NCBI GenBank assembly: GCA_003218525.1
Contig: QHNU01000158.1
Span: forward strand, 1-7,130
DNA: 7,130 bases
Direction of reading: 5' to 3'
Source of the DNA: Verrucomicrobiota bacterium
GTDB lineage: Bacteria; Verrucomicrobiota; Verrucomicrobiia; Chthoniobacterales; UBA10450
Shown here: one piece after another, positions 1 through 6,441 of the stretch
Layout of the letters: every line of letters begins with the position of its first letter
Position numbering within the stretch: the first letter of the stretch is position 1
Notes under the pieces: generated by a model
What the model saw: the letters and a program-made list of their open reading frames with translations, nothing else
Database searches by the model: none
Told to the model about the DNA's origin: nothing
Program-made: the position numbers and the translations under genes

Positions 1-6
1 AAGGAG
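1..6 (+). promoter_or_regulatory. Shine-Dalgarno sequence of the first gene
   Basis: AAGGAG lies 8 bases before the ATG at 15, which is near-ideal spacing. It decides the start of the first gene. It is the only strong ribosome binding site in the window; the other genes have no comparable purine-rich element at this distance. Confidence 0.75.
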
Positions 7-14
7 ATACAGTT

Positions 15-469
15 ATGAACAATATAAAGAAAATCGGACTTCTGTTGCTCGCCTCGGGCATGCTCACGGGATTCACCCGCGCGGCGAGCAAGGAAGGGAA
101 GCCAGACGCAACTCTGCGGCTGAGCGGGGGTTCGCTCGCAGCCGGTATCGGTTTTAGTTGGGGCAAGGGTACGCTCACCTACAAGGGCAAAGACTATCCG
201 GTTTCTGTAAACGGACTGTCGTTAGGCAAAGTCGGTATTAGCGGCGCTTCCGCTTACGGCGAGGTTTACAACCTGAAGAAGCTTCAAGATTTCAACGGTC
301 ATTATCACGCGGGTGGCGCGGGGAGGCAGGGGTGACTCTTGCCAGTGGGCGAAGTGGCACCGCCATGACGAATCTGGCCGGTGTGACGGTCCTGCTTTCC
401 GCCACGCAAAGAGGCGTTGATGTCAACAACCTCACGGGCGCCGGCGTTGACATGCAAATCAAGAAGTAA
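15..469 (+). pseudogene. Exported small protein of unknown function, frameshifted
   Basis: The ATG at 15 follows a good Shine-Dalgarno. The first frame gives 106 residues and stops at 333-335. It has a signal-peptide-like N-terminus: lysines at 5-6, a hydrophobic stretch about 8-20, and possible cleavage near ARAAS at about 22-25. A glycine-rich, beta-rich body follows (SGGSLAAGIGFSWGKGTLTY, then EVYNLKKLQDFNG). The next frame carries on from about 317-332 as GVTLASGRSGTAMTNLAGV and ends in MQIKK at a TAA, 467-469. The tail's composition and style continue the body, so the two parts read as one protein of about 150 residues split by a 1- or 2-base change in the G-rich run around 311-332. The style resembles small exported DUF1134/SYLF-like proteins, but I do not firmly recognise the family. 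It may be a genuine pseudogene or a sequencing error in the G-rich run. Confidence 0.6.
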
Positions 470-560
470 GTAGTTTACCTAACAAATGGAATCCAGGCGC
501 GCCAGTCCAGATGAGTGCTCCTTCCACTCCGAAACATCTAACTGACAACAACTGACCGCC

Positions 561-926
561 ATGGACTTTCTGAGCTATTTCGCTCTCGCCATTCTCATCT
601 TCGTAATCTTGACCCTCGCCTACGGGATGATCGCGATTCATGACATCCCCTATCACATGGCCAAGGCGCGGAATCACCCTCATCAGGACGCCATTCACGC
701 GGGCGGGTGGATCAGTCTCTTCACCCTTCACGCGATCTGGCCGTTTCTCTGGATTTGGGCCACCGCCTATCACCCAGTGCATGGCTATGGCGGAAGGCCC
801 CGGGGAAAAACCGATCAAGCCGACCCGGAGGAATCCGACGCAACCTCACGGGTCGCAGCGCTAGAAGAAAAAATTGCCGCTCTCGAAGCCAACGCATCCA
901 AGTCCAGCGGTCCGCGATCCGAATAG
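561..926 (+). CDS. yiaW: DUF3302 inner-membrane protein, YiaW-like
   Basis: This 121-residue protein matches the E. coli YiaW (DUF3302) pattern closely. It has an N-terminal membrane segment at about 5-26, the signature IHDIPYHMAKARNHPHQDAIH at about 26-46, and a second, tryptophan-rich segment at about 50-70 (SLFTLHAIWPFLWIWATAY). The family is usually about 105-120 residues, so this is full length. The tail is hydrophilic, with a short predicted coiled coil at about 97-112. The molecular function of the family is not established. It sits 9 bases upstream of an HlyD-type membrane fusion protein, the same arrangement as yiaW-yiaV in E. coli, so the two probably form one operon and one inner-membrane export unit (inference). 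The ATG at 561 has no clear Shine-Dalgarno. It was chosen because the protein begins exactly where YiaW does. Confidence 0.9.
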   Translation: MDFLSYFALAILIFVILTLAYGMIAIHDIPYHMAKARNHPHQDAIHAGGWISLFTLHAIWPFLWIWATAYHPVHGYGGRPRGKTDQADPEESDATSRVAALEEKIAALEANASKSSGPRSE

Positions 927-935
927 CTCCCAAAT

Positions 936-2069
936 ATGGATTTACTTCTCATTCTCACCTACGCGGCGTTCGCGTACGGCGCGTTTCGTCTGTTCAAGAT
1001 CCCGGTCAATGGTTTCACCTTGCTCACGGCCGTGCTGGGCGGCGCCGCCTTGATCGGCGCGCTCCTGCTGGGCATGAACTACAATCACCCCTTCACCCGT
1101 CAGGCGCGGTTCTACTTCAACACCACGCCGATCGTTCCCGGCGTCAGCGGAGTGGTGACGGAAGTTCCTGTCCAGTCGAATACCGTCCTGAAAACCGGCG
1201 ACGTTCTCTTTCGCATTGATCCGCAACCCTTCGAAAACGCGGTGAAGGCCAAGGAGGCGGCGCTCGCCGATGCCCTCCAGGTAACCCATCAGTTGCGGGC
1301 AACGGCGGACGCGGCTCAGAAGAAATTGGAGTCCGCTCTGGCGGACCGGGACGGAGCCAGGGATGTCTTCGAGCGCTCGAAAAAGCTGCTCGAAACCGGC
1401 GCCATTGCCCAAATTCAATTCGAGCGGGCTAAAAACAATTTCAATGCCGCCGAAGCGACCGCGCAAAGTGCCAAGTCCGAAGCCGACCGCGCACTGCTCG
1501 AGGCGGAAGCCGTCGTCAAGGGAGTCAATACCGACGTCGCACGTCTGCAGGCCGAACTCGATACCGCGAAGTTCAACCTCGAACAGTCCGTCGTGCGCGC
1601 GCCGACCGACGGCACGGTCCAGCAAAATTTTTTGCGTCCCGGTATGTATGCGGCTTCGATGCCGCTGCGGCCGGTGATGATTTTTTTGCACGATGAAAAA
1701 CCGAAATTCGCGGCCGCTTTTCTGCAAAACAGCGCCCAGCGGATCGAGGAGGGCTCGGAGGCCGAATTCATCTTGTCCGCCGTGCCGGGTCGATTTTTCA
1801 AAGGCAAGATCGTCATGGGTGGCGCCTACATCCCGCAAGGCCAGCTCCAACCCAGTGGCAACCTAGTGGATCCTGAACAAATCAAAGGCGAGGGACGCAT
1901 CCTCGTCGTAATTCAACCCGAAGAGGATCTTTCAAAATACCTGATTGTGCCGGGCAGCACCGCCGAAGTGGCGGTTTACACACACCACATGCACCACCTG
2001 GCCATCATGCGGAAGGTGCTCCTCCGCATGAAGTCGTGGACGAACTTCATTTTCGGCGAAGGCCATTGA
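936..2069 (+). CDS. yiaV: HlyD/EmrA-type membrane fusion protein, YiaV-like
   Basis: This 377-residue periplasmic adaptor is of the HlyD/EmrA type and anchored in the inner membrane. Residues about 3-20 and 27-46 are hydrophobic segments, followed by MNYNHPFT, as in E. coli YiaV. A lipoyl-like half-domain is at about 64-95 (PGVSGVVTEVPVQSN, then GDVLFRIDP). An alanine- and glutamate-rich coiled-coil hairpin spans about 97-215. The second lipoyl half is at about 216-240 (VVRAPTDGTVQQNFLRPGMY), followed by a beta-barrel region. The C-terminus MRKVLLRMKSW at about 358-368 is characteristic of YiaV. Length matches YiaV (about 378). Such proteins normally bridge an inner-membrane transporter and an outer-membrane channel, but no transporter or TolC-like gene is in the window, so the substrate is unknown. 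It follows the DUF3302 gene by 9 bases and is probably co-transcribed with it. Confidence 0.9.
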   Translation: MDLLLILTYAAFAYGAFRLFKIPVNGFTLLTAVLGGAALIGALLLGMNYNHPFTRQARFYFNTTPIVPGVSGVVTEVPVQSNTVLKTGDVLFRIDPQPFENAVKAKEAALADALQVTHQLRATADAAQKKLESALADRDGARDVFERSKKLLETGAIAQIQFERAKNNFNAAEATAQSAKSEADRALLEAEAVVKGVNTDVARLQAELDTAKFNLEQSVVRAPTDGTVQQNFLRPGMYAASMPLRPVMIFLHDEKPKFAAAFLQNSAQRIEEGSEAEFILSAVPGRFFKGKIVMGGAYIPQGQLQPSGNLVDPEQIKGEGRILVVIQPEEDLSKYLIVPGSTAEVAVYTHHMHHLAIMRKVLLRMKSWTNFIFGEGH

Positions 2070-2183
2070 CCACCGCGTGACCTACCATCCCGGTCTCGCC
2101 GCGCTCTCACGTCTACGTTCCATGCAAAGAATAGCCGTACCTTCCGCGCCCGCTGCGACCACTACGGCGGACTAGCCTAACGA

Positions 2184-3626
2184 ATGCAGGCTCAGGCTTT
2201 CGACCTCGTGGTGATCGGCGGCGGACCAGCCGGAATCTGCGGAGCGAATACGGCGGGGATTTTTGGCAGGCGCGTCGCGCTGGTGGAAAAACTTCGCGAG
2301 GTCGGTGGCGCCGGGATCAACACCGGCACGATCCCGAGCAAGACTTTGCGCGAGACCGCGCTGGCCCTTTCCGGCATGCGTTCGCGCAAGCTCTTTGGCG
2401 TGGATCTCTCGCTTCGGCGCGAGGCGACGGTCGCAGATTTCATGCGCCACCAAGCGAACGTCGCGGCTCACGAACGCCGGCACAGGGAAGAGCAAATGCG
2501 CAGCTACAAGGTCGAGACGTTTCATGGTGCAGCGACTTTTGTCGACGCCAACACCGTGCGCGTCGCGCCAGATACTTTGCTGCGCGGTGAGAAAATTCTT
2601 ATCGCTACCGGGTCGTCGCCGATGCGCCCGTCGGAGTTTCCTTTCGAGCATTCCCGCGTGCATGATTCCGACGAAATTCTCGAGATCGGCGCGCTCCCGA
2701 AGAGATTGGCCGTTGTCGGCGCCGGCGTGATCGGTGCGGAATATGCCTGCACTTTCGCCGCGCTCGGAGTTGAGGTGCATCTCATTGACGGACGCGATTC
2801 GCTTCTCGCATTTCTTGATCGCGAAATTTCCGAAAACATCCAGCGCGCGATGACCGCGGCCGGCGTGCATTTTATCTGGAAAGAAAAAGTGACGCGCTGC
2901 GATGCGCCGCGGACGGGCGACGTGACCCTCACGCTGACCTCCGGCGCGGCGCTTGCGGTGAGCGATGTGCTCGTTGCGGCCGGGCGCCAGAGCAACACCG
3001 CCGATCTTAATCTGGCCGCTGCCGGTCTCACACCTGGCAAACGTGGCTTGATCAAAGTGGATGCGCAGTGCCGCACCGAGGTGCCGCATATCTTTGCCGC
3101 GGGCGATGTGATCGGCGCGCCCGCGCTCGCCGCGACCGGAATGGAACAGGCGCGGATGGCCATGTGTATTGCCTGCGAGGTCGATTACAAAGACGTGGTC
3201 GCGCCGATTCTGCCGACCGGTATTTACACTATTCCGGAAGCGAGCATGGCTGGCGAAACCGAGGATTCGTTGAAGGCGAAAGGCGTCGCCTACGTAGTTG
3301 GTCGCGCGCGCTACATGGATAACCCGCGCGGGCAGATCGTCGGGGACGAGAGCGGCTTATTAAAACTGATTTTCGCGCGCGACGACATGCGTTTGCTCGG
3401 CGTCCACGTCGTCGGCGAGCAAGCCACTGAGCTCCTGCACATCGGGCTCGTCGCGATGATGTCGGGTTCCGGTGCCGAGCTCTTCAATCGCACTTGCTTC
3501 AACTACCCCACACTGGGCGATCTATATAAGTACGCCACTTATGAAGCGATCTTGAAACGCGACGGAGTCGTCGCCGATGAGGATGAATCCGGAGTGCACC
3601 GGGTCATCCCACCTCCAGTCGGATGA
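2184..3626 (+). CDS. sthA: Soluble pyridine nucleotide transhydrogenase (Si-specific)
   Basis: This 480-residue cytoplasmic flavoprotein would transfer hydride between NADPH and NAD+ without using the proton gradient. The FAD-binding GGGPAG is at 12-17. The region equivalent to the disulfide-reductase redox site is GGAGINTGTIPSK at 41-53. ATGSSP is at 141-146, the NAD(P) fold GAGVIGAEYA at 179-188, a GRDSLLAFLDREI segment typical of SthA at about 203-215, and the second FAD motif AAGDVIG at 305-311. The C-terminal dimerisation domain contains FNYPTLGDLYKYA at about 439-451, in place of the catalytic His-Glu pair of true disulfide reductases. Length agrees with SthA (about 465-480). Position 44, cysteine in E. 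coli Sth, is glycine, and position 49 is threonine as in Sth, so no redox disulfide can form. The ATG at 2184 has no clear Shine-Dalgarno. A more distant dihydrolipoamide-dehydrogenase-like oxidoreductase is the alternative. Confidence 0.88.
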   Translation: MQAQAFDLVVIGGGPAGICGANTAGIFGRRVALVEKLREVGGAGINTGTIPSKTLRETALALSGMRSRKLFGVDLSLRREATVADFMRHQANVAAHERRHREEQMRSYKVETFHGAATFVDANTVRVAPDTLLRGEKILIATGSSPMRPSEFPFEHSRVHDSDEILEIGALPKRLAVVGAGVIGAEYACTFAALGVEVHLIDGRDSLLAFLDREISENIQRAMTAAGVHFIWKEKVTRCDAPRTGDVTLTLTSGAALAVSDVLVAAGRQSNTADLNLAAAGLTPGKRGLIKVDAQCRTEVPHIFAAGDVIGAPALAATGMEQARMAMCIACEVDYKDVVAPILPTGIYTIPEASMAGETEDSLKAKGVAYVVGRARYMDNPRGQIVGDESGLLKLIFARDDMRLLGVHVVGEQATELLHIGLVAMMSGSGAELFNRTCFNYPTLGDLYKYATYEAILKRDGVVADEDESGVHRVIPPPVG

Positions 3627-3650
3627 GGTTTCAGAAGTAACCCGGCGGGC

Positions 3651-4082
3651 ATGCTCACGAAACTCCTCATCGCCTGGTCGCTGACGGCGCTGTGCGTGAT
3701 CGTGCATGCCATCGGTATGACAACCGTGTTGCGATGGGCGAGGAACGCGACCGCGCGCTTGGACGTACGCTTTTGGTCTTCCACATGGCTGCTCATCCGT
3801 ACCGCCGGGTGGATCATTCTCCTGCATCTCGTCGAGATCGCGGTTTGGGCTTTTTTCTACGCGTGGGATCACGGCATGCCCGATCTCCAATCGGCCCTCT
3901 ACTTCAGCGCCGTGACTTACACAACGACAGGCTACGGCGACTTGGTGCTGCCTAACGAGTGGCGTCTGGTCGGTGGCGTCGAGGCGCTCACCGGCATCCT
4001 GATGTGCGGCTGGTCGGCGGCCTTCTTTTTCACCGTCGTGACCCGGATGAACGAGACCCGATCCAAACCGACGCAAACCTGA
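3651..4082 (+). CDS. Small potassium channel family protein
   Basis: This 143-residue membrane protein carries a K+ channel selectivity filter, TTGYGD at 92-97, preceded by a pore-helix-like segment at about 81-91 (SALYFSAVTYT). Hydrophobic segments lie at about 4-27, 44-70 and 105-131. The last two fit the outer and inner helices of the two-helix Ion_trans_2 (Pfam PF07885) fold. The first is an extra N-terminal helix common in bacterial relatives. There is no C-terminal RCK/TrkA-N regulatory domain, so gating is unknown and may depend only on voltage, ions or a separate subunit. A tetramer would be needed to form the pore. The gene lies 24 bases after sth and 3 bases before the antiporter gene, which suggests one operon. 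The ATG at 3651 lacks a good Shine-Dalgarno but begins just before the first helix. Confidence 0.88.
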   Translation: MLTKLLIAWSLTALCVIVHAIGMTTVLRWARNATARLDVRFWSSTWLLIRTAGWIILLHLVEIAVWAFFYAWDHGMPDLQSALYFSAVTYTTTGYGDLVLPNEWRLVGGVEALTGILMCGWSAAFFFTVVTRMNETRSKPTQT

Positions 4083-4085
4083 CTT

Positions 4086-5125
4086 ATGTCTATGAAACCA
4101 TCCATCTACTGGCTGTTCGTTTTCATCCCCGTCACCGTCGCTCTTGAACACGTTGGCCACCTGCCGCCACCGGTGATTTTCTTTTCTGCCGCGCTGGCTA
4201 TCGTGCCGATCGCGGCGTTGATTGTGCAGGCGACGGAGCAACTTTCCACGCGCACTGGGGATGCTGTTGGCGGCCTGCTTAACGCCACGTTCGGCAACGC
4301 GCCAGAGTTGATCATCGCCACGGTGGCCTTAAGGGCCGGTTACCTGGATATGGTGCGCGCGTCGCTCATCGGCGCGATCCTCGCCAATCTGTTGCTCGCG
4401 CTCGGCCTCTCGTTTTTTCTCGGCGGTCTCCGCTACCGCGATCAGAAATACAATCCGGTCGCCGCGCGCACTTACAGTACGATGATGTTAATCGCGGTGA
4501 TCAGCCTGTTGGTCCCAAGCGCTTTCAGCCGGATTCTGGCGCCGGAAAGCACGATCCGGCAGGAGCAACTGCTGAACACGGGGATCGCCGCGGTGTTGCT
4601 ACTGGCCTACGGGCTGTACCTGCTCTTTTCGCTCAAGACCCACCCCGGGGCATTCGCTAGCGTGGAGAGTGGGGACGAAGCGCATCACGGCAAACAGTGG
4701 AGCATGGCACGCGCTGTCGGCAGCCTGATCGGCGCATCAGTGCTGGCGGCGTGGATGAGTGAGATCCTCGTTTCATCGGTATCGTTTTCCTCGCCATCGT
4801 CGGCGGTGCGGCGGAGAGCGGTTCGGCCATCGCGATGGCGCGCAAGAACAAGATGGATCTGTCCGTGGGCATCGCGTTGGGTAGCAGCATCCAGATTGCA
4901 CTCTTCGTCGCGCCGGCCCTCGTGTTGCTCAGTTACTTCATCGCACCTCAACCGCTCGAACTCTCCTTCAACCGCGCCGAGACCGGTTCCTTATTCATGG
5001 GCGTGTTGATCGGCGCGCTGGTCTGCGGCGACGGGCAGTCTAACTGGTACAAAGGCGTGCAACTCGTGACCGTCTATACGATCATCGCGCTCATGTTTTA
5101 CTTCATCCCAGCGACCGGACATTGA
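4086..5125 (+). pseudogene. caxA: Ca2+/H+ antiporter (CaxA-like), disrupted by internal deletion
   Basis: Both halves of a Ca2+:cation antiporter are present, but in different frames. The first half (4086 to about 4771) has several hydrophobic helices and the alpha-1 repeat LLNATFGNAPELIIATVAL at about 64-82. It ends at AAWMSEILV (residues 221-229). The original frame then becomes a serine- and arginine-rich tail stopping at 5009. The second half resumes at 4772 in another frame as FIGIVFLAIVGGAAESGSAI, with RKNKMDL and GSSIQIALFVAPALVL, ending at the TGA 5123-5125. Family members normally have about 15 residues (a G-A-x-E-type stretch) between SE(F/I)LV and FIG; these are missing. The parts sum to about 346 residues against about 350-370 for intact proteins. 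The alpha-2 repeat reads GGAAES rather than the usual GNAAEH. A deletion of 3n+1 bases explains both the gap and the frame change. Function is probably lost unless this is an assembly error. The start could instead be the ATG at 4092. Confidence 0.8.
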
Positions 5126-5141
5126 ACCTAACAAGGGGTAA
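5120..5141 (+). repeat. Direct repeat, copy 1, upstream of nhaA
   Basis: cattgaacctaacaag, then one variable base, then ggtaa. The first 16 bases and the last 5 are identical to copy 2 at 6415-6436; only base 17 differs (g here, t there). The copy contains the TGA stop of the antiporter gene and the TTG that opens the nhaA frame. Confidence 0.8.
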
Positions 5142-5202
5142 TGCCTCTGATCCGGACGCTTCCGCCGTGAGTGGAGAGCGGCTACGCGAAGATGCTACAC
5201 CG

Positions 5203-6381
5203 ATGGAACGACTCGTTCGGCCGTTCCAGGAATTCGCGAAGCTCGAAGCATCTGGTGGAATCCTCTTGATCGGCTGCACGGTAGCGGCACTCGTCTGGGT
5301 AAACTCTCCCTGGGCCGGCAGCTACTTTCATTTCTGGCACATGGACCTGACGTTCGGTCGCATCGGTGGACTGTTGGCCAAGTCTTTGCATTTCTGGATC
5401 AACGATGGGCTGATGGCGTTGTTCTTCCTGCTCGTCGGGTTGGAGATCAAGCGAGAGACGCTGGTCGGTGAGCTGGCTTCCCTTCGAAAAGCCGCGCTGC
5501 CAATTGCGGCGGCCTTCGGCGGAATGATCGTTCCAGCAGGGCTCTACGTTGTATTCAATCATGGCGGACCGGGCGCATCCGGCTGGGGCATGCCAATGGC
5601 GACCGATATTGCCTTTGCTCTCGGCGTGCTCGCGCTTCTCGGCGATCGGGTGCCGACTTCGCTGAAAGTCTTCCTCGCCGCGTTAGCTATCGCCGATGAT
5701 ATAGGCGCGGTGCTGGTGATCGCTTTCTTTTATACTGCACAGATTTCCTGGCCCAGTCTTGGCGTAGGCGGTTTGTTTTTCGTGGCGTTACTAGCCGCGA
5801 ATCGCGCCGGCGCGCGGCATCTTCTGATTTATGCGATCCTGGGCGTTGGTCTGTGGTTAGCGTTTCTGCAATCCGGCATTCACGCAACGGTCGCCGGAGT
5901 TTTAGTCGCGATCACGATTCCCGCGCGCCAACGCACAGCTAGCAGCGCCGTTCTTACGAGCAGTGAATCGCCGATGCTGCGTCTCGAGCACGCGCTCATC
6001 CCTTGGAACAGATACCTCATCATGCCGGTTTTCGCCCTGGCGAACGCGGGTGTCGCCTTGGGCGGCGGCGCGGCGCGGTCGGTGGTAGCTCCGGTTAGTC
6101 TCGGCGTGATCTGCGGTCTGGTAATTGGTAAACCAATCGGGATCGTTTTGTTTTCATGGCTGGCTACACGGACCCGGTTGGCTGCGATGCTGGATGGTAT
6201 TGGCTGGTGTCAGATTGTTGGAGTTGGAATGTTGGGTGGCATCGGATTCACCATGTCGTTGTTCATCGCCAATCTCGCCTTCGGCGAGGCACCCGCGCTC
6301 GAGACAGCGAAAGTGGGTATTCTGGTAGCTTCGGTTGTCTCCGGTATCGCGGGCGTGATTGTACTCGTGAAACGACGCTAG
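5203..6381 (+). CDS. nhaA: Na+/H+ antiporter NhaA
   Basis: This inner-membrane antiporter uses the proton gradient to expel Na+ (or Li+), giving salt and alkaline-pH tolerance. From the ATG at 5203 it is 392 residues, close to E. coli NhaA (388). Near the N-terminus is RPFQEFAKLEASGGILL. Other family segments are LMALFFLLVGLEIKRE, GWGMPMATDIAFALGVLALLG (its Asp corresponds to E. coli D133), LAIADDIGAVLVIAFFYT (the Asp pair equals D163/D164 of the ion-binding site), SGIHATVAGV, PWNRYLIMPVFALANAGV, GKPIGI (Lys equivalent to K300) and LGGIGFTMSLFIANLAF. All key residues are present, so it should be functional. The frame is open from a TTG at 5122 that overlaps the previous stop (TTGA, giving 419 residues), and a GTG at 5167 is also possible. 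None has a Shine-Dalgarno. The first 27 codons show weaker third-base G+C preference, so 5203 is favoured. The gene is bracketed by a 22-bp direct repeat. Confidence 0.93.
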   Translation: MERLVRPFQEFAKLEASGGILLIGCTVAALVWVNSPWAGSYFHFWHMDLTFGRIGGLLAKSLHFWINDGLMALFFLLVGLEIKRETLVGELASLRKAALPIAAAFGGMIVPAGLYVVFNHGGPGASGWGMPMATDIAFALGVLALLGDRVPTSLKVFLAALAIADDIGAVLVIAFFYTAQISWPSLGVGGLFFVALLAANRAGARHLLIYAILGVGLWLAFLQSGIHATVAGVLVAITIPARQRTASSAVLTSSESPMLRLEHALIPWNRYLIMPVFALANAGVALGGGAARSVVAPVSLGVICGLVIGKPIGIVLFSWLATRTRLAAMLDGIGWCQIVGVGMLGGIGFTMSLFIANLAFGEAPALETAKVGILVASVVSGIAGVIVLVKRR

Positions 6382-6414
6382 ATTGCTCATGTCTCACTTC
6401 ACACCGACGACAGG

Positions 6415-6436
6415 CATTGAACCTAACAAGTGGTAA
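6415..6436 (+). repeat. Direct repeat, copy 2, downstream of nhaA
   Basis: Second copy of the 22-base element at 5120-5141 (21 of 22 identical), starting 1295 bases further on. It lies 33 bases after the nhaA stop and 5 bases before the ATG of the next gene. A GTG inside it (6430-6432) is in frame with that gene. The TGA within it does not end any gene here, unlike in copy 1. Confidence 0.8.
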
Positions 6437-6441
6437 CACCC

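Noticed and set aside
942..1850. Long antisense open frame, 302 codons
   Set aside because: It is a shadow of the YiaV-like gene: the + strand protein has clear family features, while the antisense translation is rich in Arg, Gly and His with no recognisable domain.
2122..2175. Seventeen-codon open frame just upstream of sth, possible leader peptide
   Set aside because: It has no Shine-Dalgarno, no run of regulatory codons and no attenuator-like hairpins; short open frames of this size are expected by chance.
2174..2192. Small hairpin agcct/aggct with the sth start codon in its loop
   Set aside because: A 5-bp stem with a 9-base loop is weak and easily arises by chance in G+C-rich DNA.
2172..3089. 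Long antisense open frame, 305 codons
   Set aside because: Shadow of the transhydrogenase gene, caused by G+C-rich codon use; no family motif is visible.
3522..4241. Antisense open frame, 239 codons, crossing three genes
   Set aside because: It spans the end of sth, the whole channel gene and the start of the antiporter, all of which have strong family signatures on the + strand.
5010..5125. Programmed frameshifting joining the two antiporter halves
   Set aside because: A ribosomal frameshift could not restore the roughly 15 residues absent at about 4771, and no slippery heptamer is seen there; a deletion explains both observations.
5120..5215. Integron attC site starting at acctaac after the antiporter stop, ending at gttcggc near 5207-5214
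   Set aside because: The distal half does not match GTTRRRY, does not pair well with the first half, and lies in conserved nhaA coding sequence (LVRPFQEF). No integrase gene is present. The copies at 477 and 6421 have no GTTRRRY partner nearby.
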